Assembly (NCBI GenBank): GCA_963732585.1
Contig: CAVSZY010000004.1
Span: forward strand, 434,001 to 498,000
Direction of reading: 5' to 3'
DNA length: 64,000 nucleotides
From: WLMZ01 sp963732585
GTDB lineage: Bacteria; Actinomycetota; Acidimicrobiia; Acidimicrobiales; Ilumatobacteraceae
Below the pieces are notes generated by a model, which was not told where the DNA came from, did no database searches, and saw only the letters and a list, made by a program, of their open reading frames with translations. Made by a program: the position numbers and the translations under genes. Below, one piece after another: positions 46,012-54,540 of the stretch. Position 1 is the first letter of the stretch, and each line of letters starts with the position of its first letter.

Positions 46012-47357
46012 TACCTATCTACCTCACCAAGCACTGGGTCGACACTAGAGATCACGGCCACTGCGTCGGCGACCAAGCCACCGCGCATCATGTGCGGCAA
46101 ACATTGAATGTTGACGAACGACGGGGCGCGCACGTGCATGCGGTACGGCTTTGCCGAGCCGTCGCTGGCGATGTAGCAACCGATCTCGCCGCGGGGGCTC
46201 TCAATGGCCACGTAGACCTCGCCCTCGGGGACTTTGAAGCCCTCGGTGAAGATCTTGAAGTGGTGGATCAGCGCTTCCATCGATTCGTCGATGCGAGCCC
46301 GCGGTGGCGGCGTGACCTTCTTGTTCTGAATGCGGTAGTCGCCCGATGGCATGCGGTCGAGAATCTGGCGGACGATCTTCATCGACTCGCGGATCTCGGC
46401 GAGGCGGATCGCGTAACGGTCGAAGGAATCGCCGTAGGTACCGACGATGACGTCGAAGTCCATCTCGGTGTAATGCAGATACGGCATGTCACGGCGCAAG
46501 TCCCAGGGCACACCGGTGCTGCGCAAGATTGGGCCAGTGGCCCCAAGTGCTATCGCTTCCTGCGGGGTGATCACGCCGACGCCCTGCAAACGGTCGCGCC
46601 AAATCGGCTGGCCGGTCATCAAGATGTCGTACTCTGCGAGACGCTCGGGGAGCAGATCGAGAATGTGCAACACGTCGTCGCGCCACCCGGCGGGCAGGTC
46701 GGCGGCCAGTCCACCAGGGCGGATGAAGTTGTGGTTCATCCGCAGGCCGGTGACCTTTTGGAAGAAACGCAACACCTCCTCGCGCTCGCGCCAGCCGTAG
46801 ATCATCATGCTCACGGCGCCAAGGTCCATGCCGTTGGTGGCCATGAACAACAGGTGGCTGCTCATCCGGTTCAGCTCGCTGAGCAACATACGCATCCACA
46901 CGGCGCGCTCAGGGATATCGCCATCGATGCCGAGCAGCTTCTCGGTGGCCATCGAAAAGACCAGCTCGTTGTTCAACGGGCTGAGGTAGTCCATGCGGGT
47001 GACGTTGGTGCCGCCCTGCATGAAGGTCAGATCTTCGCCGGTCTTTTCCATGCCGGTGTGCAGGTAGCCGATGATCGGCTTGCAGCGCAGCACCGTTTCG
47101 CCTTGCAGTTCGAGCATCAGGCGCAACACACCATGGGTGCTGGGGTGCTGCGGCCCCATGTTGATGATCATCGTCTGATCTTCGTCGGCCTCGCTGCGGG
47201 CCTGTTCGCTGAGTTTGGCGACCTCGGCTTCGCTCATCCGCAACACCGAGCCGACCTCGCGCAATAACTCCTTGGCGGTCTGTTCGCTGCGCGGCTTGAG
47301 CTCCTGGTCGCCTTCGTTGGTCTGCAGGATGTTGGCGCCTTCGGTGGCGATGCTCAT
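46011..47357 (-). CDS. nuoD: complex I subunit NuoD, copy 2
   Basis: This 448-residue 49-kDa-type subunit keeps the quinone residues: H-P-S-T-H-G-V-L-R-L and T-R-M-D-Y-L. The start is ATG 47357, one base overlapping the nuoC stop. About 60 residues precede the conserved core, acidic and probably helical. Elements at the domain end (P-R-G-E-I-G-C-Y, R-A-P-S-F-V-N) are normal. It is a plausible target of the MidA-type methyltransferase encoded at the other locus. Confidence 0.95.
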   Translation of the reverse strand: MSIATEGANILQTNEGDQELKPRSEQTAKELLREVGSVLRMSEAEVAKLSEQARSEADEDQTMIINMGPQHPSTHGVLRLMLELQGETVLRCKPIIGYLHTGMEKTGEDLTFMQGGTNVTRMDYLSPLNNELVFSMATEKLLGIDGDIPERAVWMRMLLSELNRMSSHLLFMATNGMDLGAVSMMIYGWREREEVLRFFQKVTGLRMNHNFIRPGGLAADLPAGWRDDVLHILDLLPERLAEYDILMTGQPIWRDRLQGVGVITPQEAIALGATGPILRSTGVPWDLRRDMPYLHYTEMDFDVIVGTYGDSFDRYAIRLAEIRESMKIVRQILDRMPSGDYRIQNKKVTPPPRARIDESMEALIHHFKIFTEGFKVPEGEVYVAIESPRGEIGCYIASDGSAKPYRMHVRAPSFVNIQCLPHMMRGGLVADAVAVISSVDPVLGEVDR

Positions 47358-47893
47358 CAGCGTGTCCCCCGTTCGGCGCGGGCGTAATCGGCACTGAACT
47401 GCACAGGGATAGCACCGACGGCGTAATCCTTGCGCAGCGGGTGGCCGTCCCAATCTTCTGGCATCAGGATGCGGGTCAGGTCGGGATGGCCGCTGAAGGC
47501 GATGCCGAACATGTCGAAAGCCTCGCGTTCCATGGCCTCGGTGCCGGGGTAGAGGTCGAACAACGATGGGCAGGTGGCGTCGTCGACAGGAATTTGCACC
47601 CGCAGGCGCAGGCGCCGGCGATGCTCGATGTCGAGCAGGTTGATGACTACCTCAAAGCGTTCAGCGGCGATGCCCTCGGGCAGCGAACGCCCTGGGTGGG
47701 TCAGGAAGTCGACGCCACAGAGGTCGGCGACCATCGTGTAGCCGTCGGCCAACAACTTTTTGGCAACGGCCAAGAGGTCGGCGCGCGGCACGTGAATCAC
47801 CGCTTGCCCGAGGCTGTCGATCAGTGGGTAGCCGTGGAGCATGGGAGGTGGCTCGACGGCTGGTTGCTCGTCGACTGCAGGTGTATCTGACAT
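47357..47893 (-). CDS. nuoC: complex I subunit NuoC, copy 2
   Basis: This 178-residue 30-kDa-type subunit has the family block R-E-A-F-D-M-F-G-I-A-F-S-G-H-P-D-L-T-R and H-P-L-R-K-D-Y-A-V-G. A short Pro-rich N-terminus precedes the core. It lies six bases after nuoB and overlaps nuoD by one base. It is separate from NuoD, as in copy 1. Confidence 0.95.
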   Translation of the reverse strand: MSDTPAVDEQPAVEPPPMLHGYPLIDSLGQAVIHVPRADLLAVAKKLLADGYTMVADLCGVDFLTHPGRSLPEGIAAERFEVVINLLDIEHRRRLRLRVQIPVDDATCPSLFDLYPGTEAMEREAFDMFGIAFSGHPDLTRILMPEDWDGHPLRKDYAVGAIPVQFSADYARAERGTR

Positions 47894-47899
47894 GGCGTT

Positions 47900-48487
47900 T
47901 TAGCGTGTTCCCAGCAGGACCGGTACAGGATCGGCAGCCGCCGCGATCTCGGTGATGTGGACGTTGGCGCCGGCACCGCTGGCCTGGCGGCGCTTCATGA
48001 TCTCACCGTCTTCGATCAGCTGATGCAGGGTCTCGATGGCATGAATCAGCGTCTCCGGCGACGGAGGACAGCCGGGTGCGTAGACGTCGACCGGGACGAT
48101 CTGGTCGACGCCCTGGACGATGGCGTAGTTGTTGAACATGCCACCGCTGCTGGCGCAGACACCCATGCTGATCACCCATTTGGGTTCCATCATCTGGTCG
48201 TACACCTGGCGCAGCACGGGGGCCATCTTCTGACTGACCCGACCGGCGACGATCATGATGTCGGCCTGGCGCGGGCTGGCACGAAAGACTTCCATACCGA
48301 AGCGGCTGATGTCGTAGTGCGCCGCGCCGGTGGCCATCATCTCGATGGCACAGCAGGCGAGACCGAACGACGCTGGCCAGCTGCTGCGGCTGCGCGACCA
48401 CTTCACCAGGTCTTCCAGCTTGGCGGTGATCGCGTTGTGCGGAATGCCGGCGAAGCCGTCGTTGGTGATGTCTTGGACGATTCCCAT
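47900..48487 (-). CDS. nuoB: complex I subunit NuoB, copy 2
   Basis: This 195-residue subunit holds cluster N2. The ligands are in G-L-A-C-C-A-I-E-M-M, G-V-C-A-S-S-G-G and A-P-G-C-P-P-S-P-E. The segment V-F-R-A-S-P-R-Q-A-D is standard. The start is ATG 48487, two bases after nuoA, and upstream open frame is nuoA shadow. A C-terminal tail of about 30 residues follows the core. Confidence 0.96.
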   Translation of the reverse strand: MGIVQDITNDGFAGIPHNAITAKLEDLVKWSRSRSSWPASFGLACCAIEMMATGAAHYDISRFGMEVFRASPRQADIMIVAGRVSQKMAPVLRQVYDQMMEPKWVISMGVCASSGGMFNNYAIVQGVDQIVPVDVYAPGCPPSPETLIHAIETLHQLIEDGEIMKRRQASGAGANVHITEIAAAADPVPVLLGTR

Positions 48488-48489
48488 GA

Positions 48490-48951
48490 TCAGGCTGCTT
48501 CCTCGTCGAGGCGACCCTCGGTACCGACACGGCGAATGGTGCTCGACAACGTGCGGTCTGCGGACACGGCGCTCGACAGCTTGCGATACTTCTGCGCCGG
48601 GCCCCAATCGAGGGCACCACGGGCGACGACGTAGACAAAGGCGGCGAAGAAGACGACGCTGAAGGCGATCATCTCCCAAAAGGCGAACGGCCCGAGCTCA
48701 CGGCGATTGACCGCGTAGGGGTAGATGAAGATGATCTCGATGTCGAACATGATGAACAACATGGCGACGATGTAGAACGACACCGGGAAGCGTTCCGGCG
48801 GCTCACGGCCGGGGACGATGCCGCATTCGTACGGTGCCTCTTTGGCCGCCGACGGGCGGCGCGGTGCCAGCAGTCGCGAGGCACCGAAACTCCCTGCCCC
48901 GAACAAGATGGCCAGAATCATCAGGACCATGACGGGCAGATATTGACCCAT
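48490..48951 (-). CDS. nuoA: complex I subunit NuoA, copy 2
   Basis: This 153-residue, three-helix subunit has Y-E-C-G-I-V-P near residue 45 and the acidic pair in M-F-D-I-E-I-I-F-I-Y-P-Y. A hydrophilic C-terminus of about 35 residues extends past the third helix, unlike copy 1. It follows the unknown membrane protein by five bases, joining the cytochrome and nuo parts of the superoperon. Confidence 0.95.
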   Translation of the reverse strand: MGQYLPVMVLMILAILFGAGSFGASRLLAPRRPSAAKEAPYECGIVPGREPPERFPVSFYIVAMLFIMFDIEIIFIYPYAVNRRELGPFAFWEMIAFSVVFFAAFVYVVARGALDWGPAQKYRKLSSAVSADRTLSSTIRRVGTEGRLDEEAA

Positions 48952-48956
48952 GGTGA

Positions 48957-49772
48957 CTACCTACCTGAAACGGCCAGGGCGGCCGACCGATTGGCCATAA
49001 CCCGCCGGTCACGCGTGTGCAGCAGATAGCAGCAGGCGGCGAAGATCAGGCCGGAGGCGAAGAAGATGATGGCCGCCGGACGACGCTTGTGGCCAAGGTC
49101 GCGATAGAGGTACACGAAGCGGTGCGACTGCGAGTCGTCGACCTCGGCTACGGCGGGTGCGCGGCCCGGCTCGTCGCGCTGCGGCACGAGCGGGGCGATC
49201 TCGACGATCACGTAGCGCGGCTTGTGTTTGAAGGCCAGAAAATCGATCGACTCGCCGATCTTGGGGTAGCGCTCGCCGCCCTTGTCGAAGACGTTGACCG
49301 GCTTGTACTGGCCGGCGGCGAACGTGCCGTCGGCCTCGATGACGAATCCACCGGCCGAGGCTGCCTGACCGAAGGCGGTGTCGCTCTCGCCGAGCGCTTT
49401 CCAGCCGTCGGCACGAAGTGCGTCACTGATCGCCGTTGCCTGGGCAGGGAAATCGCCCGAGTCGTCGATCGCGGCCTCGATCAGTCCGACCTCTCGAAAG
49501 GAGGCGGTGTCTTGCAAAATCGCTGCGCCCGTCATTGGCTTCCACGACGAATCCGTACCGACAAGGCCGATGCCGAACGCCCACCACATGGCACCCATCA
49601 GCATCATCCAGCCTGCCAGCGAGGCCAGCGAGATGAGGAAGCCGAGGCGGGCACCGACGTTGGTGCCGATGATCAAATACACCGATCCGCACAACACCAC
49701 GGTGGAGATGATGATGATCAGAATGCCGCGAAGCTGTGGCTCCCAGTTGATTGCTAACAAGGTGTGCATCAC
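48957..49772 (-). CDS. Unknown membrane protein between cytochrome and nuo genes
   Basis: This 271-residue protein is not recognised. It has two N-terminal helices (about 13-60), a long soluble loop (about 75-225) without cysteines or heme motifs, and one C-terminal helix (about 238-255). The loop probably lies on one face of the membrane as a folded domain. The start is GTG 49772 or ATG 49769, both overlapping the end of the diheme cytochrome c gene. Its fixed place between the bc-type genes and nuoA suggests an assembly factor or extra subunit of one of the two complexes, or a bridge between them. That is inference from position only. Confidence 0.75.
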   Translation of the reverse strand: MMHTLLAINWEPQLRGILIIIISTVVLCGSVYLIIGTNVGARLGFLISLASLAGWMMLMGAMWWAFGIGLVGTDSSWKPMTGAAILQDTASFREVGLIEAAIDDSGDFPAQATAISDALRADGWKALGESDTAFGQAASAGGFVIEADGTFAAGQYKPVNVFDKGGERYPKIGESIDFLAFKHKPRYVIVEIAPLVPQRDEPGRAPAVAEVDDSQSHRFVYLYRDLGHKRRPAAIIFFASGLIFAACCYLLHTRDRRVMANRSAALAVSGR

Positions 49773-50830
49773 AGCCCTCGCACGTATTCGACGATCAGTT
49801 TGATTTGTTCTTCGGTGAGCATCTTGCCGAAGCCGGGCATACGGCCGCTGCCTTGGCCCTGGCTACCGAACTTCTTGCCAAATTCCGAGCCCTTGCTGAT
49901 CGCGTCGATCATGTCCTGCTCTGTCGGGAAGTGGGTGGCCGTGGCGCCGCCGGTCAGGTTCGGCCCCATCGCACCCGAACCGCTGACGTTTGGTTGGCCG
50001 TAGCTCCACCCCTGCGTGTGGCAGCGAGCGCAGGAATACGCTCCGCCGGCCAGGTCGAGGTTGAACAAGGCTTCACCGACCGAATCGTAGGTGCCGTCAT
50101 CGACGAGATTCTGCGCCAGGGTGGAGATCTCTTCCTGAGCCTCGAGATTGAGGGTGCCGGTTTCACAGGTCAGCGGATCATCTTCACCCGCTGCGCAGCC
50201 AACCCGCGGAATCTGGATCGAGCGGATGTAGGCGATCAGGTTGTCGATCATTTGGGCGTTCATTGGGCCGCCACCATCGAGACCCCACGGCGACATCGGT
50301 GAGAACGGGCGCCCGTACACCAAGATGAAGCGGACTTCGTCTTCGGTGAAGCGGTAGAGCACGGTGTTCAACGCCGGCGCTGTCCACTTCACGGCCTTGA
50401 CTTCACCGGTTTTGATGTCGGTGACGGCGTAGTCGGCGGTGCCGCCGGTGGCCTTCATGCCGCCGTGGCAGCCAGCACAGTTGAAGCCATTATTGGCGGT
50501 GACGTCGAACACGCCGCTGCCCCATCCGATGGCCCGATTGTCGGACATCTCCAGAGCGCCGACCTGACGGCTGGGCTCGAGAATCCAATAGAGCGGCAAG
50601 CCGAGAGCGCTAACGGCGAGGAAGAGCAGGCCGAGGAATTGCACGCGCTCCAGGCGGCGACCTTCGAGCACTTCATCGTCGTAGTACGGCTTACGGTTGG
50701 CTGCGAGTTCGATCTCCGAGCCGAGTTCCGGCCGGGCGGAACCGGCATTGAGCACCGAGTAAACGATGAAGCCGACGACCATTACCGCAAGGATGATGCC
50801 GGCGACGGCTGTGGTGTTTGTAGCTAACAT
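49769..50830 (-). CDS. Membrane-bound diheme cytochrome c of the bc-type complex
   Basis: This 353-residue protein has two N-terminal helices (about 5-25 and 62-82) and two c-heme sites, C-A-G-C-H and C-A-R-C-H, in separate domains. The probable axial Met ligands are in P-F-S-P-M-S-P-W and G-R-M-P-G-F. A diheme cytochrome c next to cytochrome b is the actinobacterial arrangement, where it carries electrons straight to the oxidase. Two anchoring helices before the hemes differ from mycobacterial QcrC, which has a C-terminal anchor. The start is ATG 50830, eight bases after the Rieske gene. Confidence 0.88.
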   Translation of the reverse strand: MLATNTTAVAGIILAVMVVGFIVYSVLNAGSARPELGSEIELAANRKPYYDDEVLEGRRLERVQFLGLLFLAVSALGLPLYWILEPSRQVGALEMSDNRAIGWGSGVFDVTANNGFNCAGCHGGMKATGGTADYAVTDIKTGEVKAVKWTAPALNTVLYRFTEDEVRFILVYGRPFSPMSPWGLDGGGPMNAQMIDNLIAYIRSIQIPRVGCAAGEDDPLTCETGTLNLEAQEEISTLAQNLVDDGTYDSVGEALFNLDLAGGAYSCARCHTQGWSYGQPNVSGSGAMGPNLTGGATATHFPTEQDMIDAISKGSEFGKKFGSQGQGSGRMPGFGKMLTEEQIKLIVEYVRGL

Positions 50831-50838
50831 GACCCCTC

Positions 50839-51696
50839 TTAGTGCCCACCGGTGATGCAGTGCGGCCCTTCGGCCTCTTGGCCGGTGGTGTTCGTCCCAA
50901 TCTTGACGCCGGGCAAAGCCTGCCCACCGAGGGTGTCGATGGAGACGTCGCCGATCGAACTGACGCTGACGATGAAGTGGTCCATGCCGCGAGGTGCAGG
51001 GCCCGCCTTCTTCTCGCCGACGCGGTTGTACTGGCTGCCGTGGCATGGGCACTCGAACCATTGCGAACTCTTACAGTCCGGCACGCGACACCCGAGGTGG
51101 GGGCATTTCTGATAGAGAGCGACGATGCCGGCCTCAAGGCCGCCGTGTAGCGCAGCGGGGTACACCTGCTTGGCCTTGGGCACGGCGTCCGGCGGGTAGG
51201 CGGTGATCCAGGTACGCGCCTCGGGGAGGTAGAAGAAGCCGTTGTTGAGGCGGATGTTCAACAGGATGTCGTCGATCTTGCCGGCGTTGACCTTGCCACC
51301 GAAGCCGCCACCCTTGCCGGTTGGCCAGAGGAAGGCAACGAAGCTGGCCGCCGCGAAGCCGCCGAGGCCAAGGCCCATCAAGCTGGTCTGGGCGACATTG
51401 AAGAAGTGACGACGGGAGGCGCCGATGGCGTCGGGATCGGGAGCGATCCACGGTGCGGGGAGCACCTCGGTGGCCTTGGCCAGGTTGGTGCTGCGTTCGT
51501 CGACAGCAGCGCGCTCGACGTCGCGGCCGGTGAGCGCGGCGGGGCCGCTGGCGGCACCACCGTCACGGCTGCGGGTTTCGCGCGACAGTGCCCCGGCGCC
51601 GCGCACGTCGGTGCGCCGGGCGGCAGTGACGAACATCAGCGCGCCGAGCACAACGACTGCGGCTACTGCGATAGCGATGATTGCTGCGGGTTCCAT
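50839..51696 (-). CDS. qcrA: Rieske iron-sulfur protein of the bc-type complex
   Basis: This 285-residue protein has the Rieske cluster ligands C-P-H-L-G-C and C-P-C-H-G-S-Q. One helix at the N-terminus (5-25) and a second near residues 103-125 give at least two membrane spans. The second is preceded by A-S-R-R-H-F-F-N, which resembles a Tat-type segment often seen in Rieske proteins. A disulfide-bonding Cys pair is provided by the same loops. It is the electron acceptor from quinol at the Qo site. Confidence 0.93.
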   Translation of the reverse strand: MEPAAIIAIAVAAVVVLGALMFVTAARRTDVRGAGALSRETRSRDGGAASGPAALTGRDVERAAVDERSTNLAKATEVLPAPWIAPDPDAIGASRRHFFNVAQTSLMGLGLGGFAAASFVAFLWPTGKGGGFGGKVNAGKIDDILLNIRLNNGFFYLPEARTWITAYPPDAVPKAKQVYPAALHGGLEAGIVALYQKCPHLGCRVPDCKSSQWFECPCHGSQYNRVGEKKAGPAPRGMDHFIVSVSSIGDVSIDTLGGQALPGVKIGTNTTGQEAEGPHCITGGH

Positions 51697-51705
51697 GCGA
51701 TTACC

Positions 51706-52488
51706 TCACAACTCGAAGAAGATGCCGTCACGCCAGGGCAGCGTGAAGTTGAAGCCGGGGCCACGGAAGAACGAACCGATGATCACCAGCACCGCCCAGA
51801 ACATGAGGTGCACGGTCATCAGCGAGGTGGCGAATTTGCGATCCTCTGGCTTGTTCGACGGGTTCCTGTCGATGTACGGGGCGAGAATCAGCAAGATCAT
51901 GCCGACACCGGGGATGGTCACGCCAGCGATCATCGGGTGGAACATGGTCAACAGTTCCTGCAGACCGAGGAAGTACCACGGTGCCTTCGATGGGTTCGGC
52001 GTCTGGTTGATGTTGGCCAACTGCAGCAACGGCGCATTGACGAAGATGCTGAAGACGAAGGTGAAAGCCATGCAGGCCAAGGCGGCGACGAACTCGGCGG
52101 CGAGCAGGTGCGGCCAGGTGTGCACCTTGTCGATCGGCGTGGCCTTGACCTCTTGGATCGAGCCGCTCTTGACGACCGTCAACAAGCGCTGCGTGTGGCC
52201 GCCGGGGCCTGCGCCGACGGGGACACTGCCAGCACCGGCGGGAGCGCTGACGACGGCACCGACCTTGTCGGCGACGGCCAGGCCGCCTGCTGGCGCGGAT
52301 GCGGTGGCATCGCCGCCCTCTTGCTTGGCCTTGGCCGCACGGCTGCGCTCGAGTAGGTGCGCTGGGATCCGTGGATCTGCTGCTGGTGCATCGCCAGCAG
52401 GGGCCGCGGCCGCAGGCTCGCTCTCGGCGGCGGCTTTCTCCCGGGCTGCTTGCGCTCGTTTGAGCAAGTGCTCTGGAATCTCAGTCAT
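51706..52488 (-). CDS. Cytochrome b C-terminal (subunit IV-like) protein with tagged N-terminus
   Basis: This 260-residue protein has three or four helices and matches the C-terminal half of cytochrome b (PetD-like). The Qo-site loop reads P-N-P-S-K-A-P-W-Y-F-L-G-L-Q-E-L-L, with A-P-W-Y in place of P-E-W-Y. The first 105 residues are an Ala/Pro-rich linker with two related short motifs, I-P-E-H-L-L-K-R and I-P-A-H-L-L-E-R. With the separate b6-like protein it makes up a split cytochrome b, as in b6f and some actinobacterial and Gram-positive complexes. Confidence 0.9.
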   Translation of the reverse strand: MTEIPEHLLKRAQAAREKAAAESEPAAAAPAGDAPAADPRIPAHLLERSRAAKAKQEGGDATASAPAGGLAVADKVGAVVSAPAGAGSVPVGAGPGGHTQRLLTVVKSGSIQEVKATPIDKVHTWPHLLAAEFVAALACMAFTFVFSIFVNAPLLQLANINQTPNPSKAPWYFLGLQELLTMFHPMIAGVTIPGVGMILLILAPYIDRNPSNKPEDRKFATSLMTVHLMFWAVLVIIGSFFRGPGFNFTLPWRDGIFFEL

Positions 52489-52518
52489 TTCAACCTCTCC
52501 CTTCGCCTAGTGCCCTGA

Positions 52519-53304
52519 TCACAACGGACCCGAGATACCACCATCTTTACGGACCCGCCAGAAGTGGATGGCCATAAAGATGACGATGATGAATGGGAAC
52601 AACAAGACGTGCAACACGTACCACCGAAGCAGCGTTTCTGGGCCGATCTCGGCACCACCGAGGAGCACGAAACGCACTTGCGAACCGAGGACGGGTGTGT
52701 AGCCCATCATGTTGGTGCCCACGGTCACGGCCCACAGTGCCAACTGGTCCCACGGCAGTAGGTAGCCGGTGAACGACAGCAGCAACGTCAGGGTCAAGAG
52801 GATGACGCCGATCACCCAGTTGAACTCACGAGGTGCCTTGTAGGCACCGTGGTAAAAGACGCGTGCCATGTGCAGGAAGACGCTGAGCACCATCAGGTGC
52901 GCGCCCCATCGATGCATGTTGCGCACAAGTAATCCAAAGGCCACCGAGGTCTGCAGGTTGTTGATGTCGTTCCAGGCCTGGGTTGCTTCCGGCCGATAGA
53001 AGAACATCAAGAAGATGCCGGTGACGGTGAGCAGGATGAACAGGAAGAAGCTCAGACCGCCGAGGCACAGCGTGTAGCTGACCTTGACCGCGTGGCGCTT
53101 CACCTTCACCGGGTGCAGGTGGTAGAGCACCGAGTTCATGATCACGTAGCTGCGGTTACGCGGGCTGTCGGTGTATCCCTTGCGGAAAATCGAGCCGGGG
53201 CGGAAGATGCTGCTCCACGCCTGGCTGCCCTTGGTCGCGTCGGTAATTTTGGCGACACGTTCTTTCATCGTTGGACGTGGGGTGTCGTCGAGGACTTTGG
53301 CCAT
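52519..53304 (-). CDS. qcrB: Cytochrome b (b6-type N-terminal half)
   Basis: This 261-residue, four-helix cytochrome b has the paired heme histidines in M-H-R-W-G-A-H-L-M-V-L-S-V-F-L-H and in W-Y-V-L-H-V-L-L-F-P and M-A-I-H-F-W-R-V. S-F-T-G-Y-L-L-P-W-D-Q is the Qo-side signature. Length and layout match cytochrome b6, not the 400-residue full cytochrome b. It is 17 bases after the ferredoxin gene and 30 before the subunit-IV-like gene. Confidence 0.93.
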   Translation of the reverse strand: MAKVLDDTPRPTMKERVAKITDATKGSQAWSSIFRPGSIFRKGYTDSPRNRSYVIMNSVLYHLHPVKVKRHAVKVSYTLCLGGLSFFLFILLTVTGIFLMFFYRPEATQAWNDINNLQTSVAFGLLVRNMHRWGAHLMVLSVFLHMARVFYHGAYKAPREFNWVIGVILLTLTLLLSFTGYLLPWDQLALWAVTVGTNMMGYTPVLGSQVRFVLLGGAEIGPETLLRWYVLHVLLFPFIIVIFMAIHFWRVRKDGGISGPL

Positions 53305-53321
53305 GATGTGTGTGGTCTCCT

Positions 53322-53735
53322 CTACAGCCTCATGCCGTAGGCGTAGCCGTGGTTATTCGTACGTACGTGGCTGTCGCCGGACGCCCCTGCGGCGCCGACC
53401 TTGCCAAGAATGATGACGCCGGTCGGGCAGCGATCGACGCACAGCGCGCAGCGGGTGCAGACGTCGTCGTCGATGACGAACAGCACGTTGTCGCTCGGAT
53501 CGTGACCGGGCTGTTCGGTGCCAATCGCCTCGGCAATGGCCGATGGCGCGATCATGTGGATGCATTTCCACGGGCAGATATCGACGCAGCCCTCGCACAT
53601 AATGCACTCGGTCTGATCGATATGAATGAACTGCTTGGGCTTCACCGCCTTGGAGAGGTAGTCGGCATCAACCTCTACGAGTTGATACTCATCGGACCAC
53701 TCCGGCATCGGCGGGTTGGCGTCGGTACGGGCCAT
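53322..53735 (-). CDS. 2x[4Fe-4S] ferredoxin in the bc-type operon
   Basis: This 137-residue soluble protein has two [4Fe-4S] binding motifs, C-I-M-C-E-G-C-V-D-I-C-P and C-T-R-C-A-L-C-V-D-R-C-P. A 40-residue insert separates the two, and N- and C-terminal extensions lack other motifs. The start is ATG 53735. A dedicated ferredoxin encoded inside a bc/b6-type operon is not part of the classic complex. It could pass electrons into the quinone pool, to the b-type hemes, or to a complex I lacking the NADH module. Those are guesses from context. Confidence 0.85.
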   Translation of the reverse strand: MARTDANPPMPEWSDEYQLVEVDADYLSKAVKPKQFIHIDQTECIMCEGCVDICPWKCIHMIAPSAIAEAIGTEQPGHDPSDNVLFVIDDDVCTRCALCVDRCPTGVIILGKVGAAGASGDSHVRTNNHGYAYGMRL

Positions 53736-53740
53736 CGCTG

Positions 53741-54205
53741 TTACGCCTTCTTGACCAACGGACGACCGTAGGTGCTGGTTGCCACCTCGGTGCTCGACGT
53801 CGACTTGCCACGCTTTTGCCACCAGCTCCAGATCCAGATCTGCAGGCCGAAGAAAACGACGTGGATGAGCACGACGATGACGTCGCGCAGCTCCTGGTAG
53901 GAGACGGTGAAGGGGAAGTTGCCGCCCCACGAGTTGGGATCGATCAGGATCTTCTGTTTCGTCCAGGCCAGGTTCTTGTCAGCGTGCTGGATCCAGCGGT
54001 CGGGGACGATGCCATAGGCGATGAACATCACCGCAAACGCGTAGACCGAGCCCAGCATCGCCTCGCCCCAGCTGACCGGGGTGCCGATGGGACGGCGTTT
54101 GCCGTAGGGGATGACGGCGAGCGTCAGCACGATCGAAACGGCGAACGAAAATAGAAAAGCCTGGTTGACGCCTGGCCACCTCAGAATGTCGATTGCGAAG
54201 AGCAA
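53741..54205 (-). CDS. Small membrane protein, first gene of the respiratory superoperon
   Basis: This 154-residue protein is not recognised. Three helices (about 15-33, 48-68 and 108-128) and a basic C-terminus are visible. There are no cysteines or heme motifs. The start is a TTG at 54205, with GAAAGG ten bases upstream; no ATG or GTG fits. It lies five bases before the ferredoxin gene. It may anchor that ferredoxin to the membrane complex, which is inferred from the order alone. Confidence 0.7.
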   Translation of the reverse strand: MLFAIDILRWPGVNQAFLFSFAVSIVLTLAVIPYGKRRPIGTPVSWGEAMLGSVYAFAVMFIAYGIVPDRWIQHADKNLAWTKQKILIDPNSWGGNFPFTVSYQELRDVIVVLIHVVFFGLQIWIWSWWQKRGKSTSSTEVATSTYGRPLVKKA

Positions 54206-54540
54206 CGTGACGTCGCCTTTCTTGAATTACGGCACCGCAAAAGGGCGGCACTTGTGAAGCCGAGCACTAACTGTAGTCGCACCCTATAGGGGTACCGCCA
54301 GTTTGCCGCGGAGAAACGGCAGCCTCAAAACGCACGGAACCCAACATGGTTGTTCCAGGTTTACCATGCCGACGGCACCCGACCGAATGGTTGTGCATTT
54401 GTGCACACGTTGGCCCAACTTCTTCCAGCACTTCTCGCCCAGCAATTCCAGTTTCCGCGGCGGATCGCTCTACAGTTGAGGGGTAGTTGACCAACCCGGA
54501 TTCGTGCGCGCCAATTTTCGGCCGTCGCGAAAGGACTTCT
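54206..54540. other. 335-base divergent control region
   Basis: This gene-free stretch separates the superoperon (minus) from the cytochrome c gene (plus). It holds a CRP/FNR-type palindrome at 54392-54407 (listed separately). GAAAGGACTTCT is the plus-strand ribosome site. No clear -35/-10 pair could be assigned for either side, and no ORF or RNA is supported. Confidence 0.6.
54392..54407. promoter_or_regulatory. CRP/FNR-type palindrome
   Basis: TGTGCATTTGTGCACA has the form TGTG-C-N6-G-CACA. This is the 16-base layout of CRP/GlxR sites (TGTGA-N6-TCACA), with one symmetric change in each half. The half-sites are exact reverse complements. It lies 187 bases from the minus-strand start and 134 from the plus-strand start, so it could act on either promoter. 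In corynebacteria GlxR is known to control respiratory genes of this kind. Confidence 0.5.
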
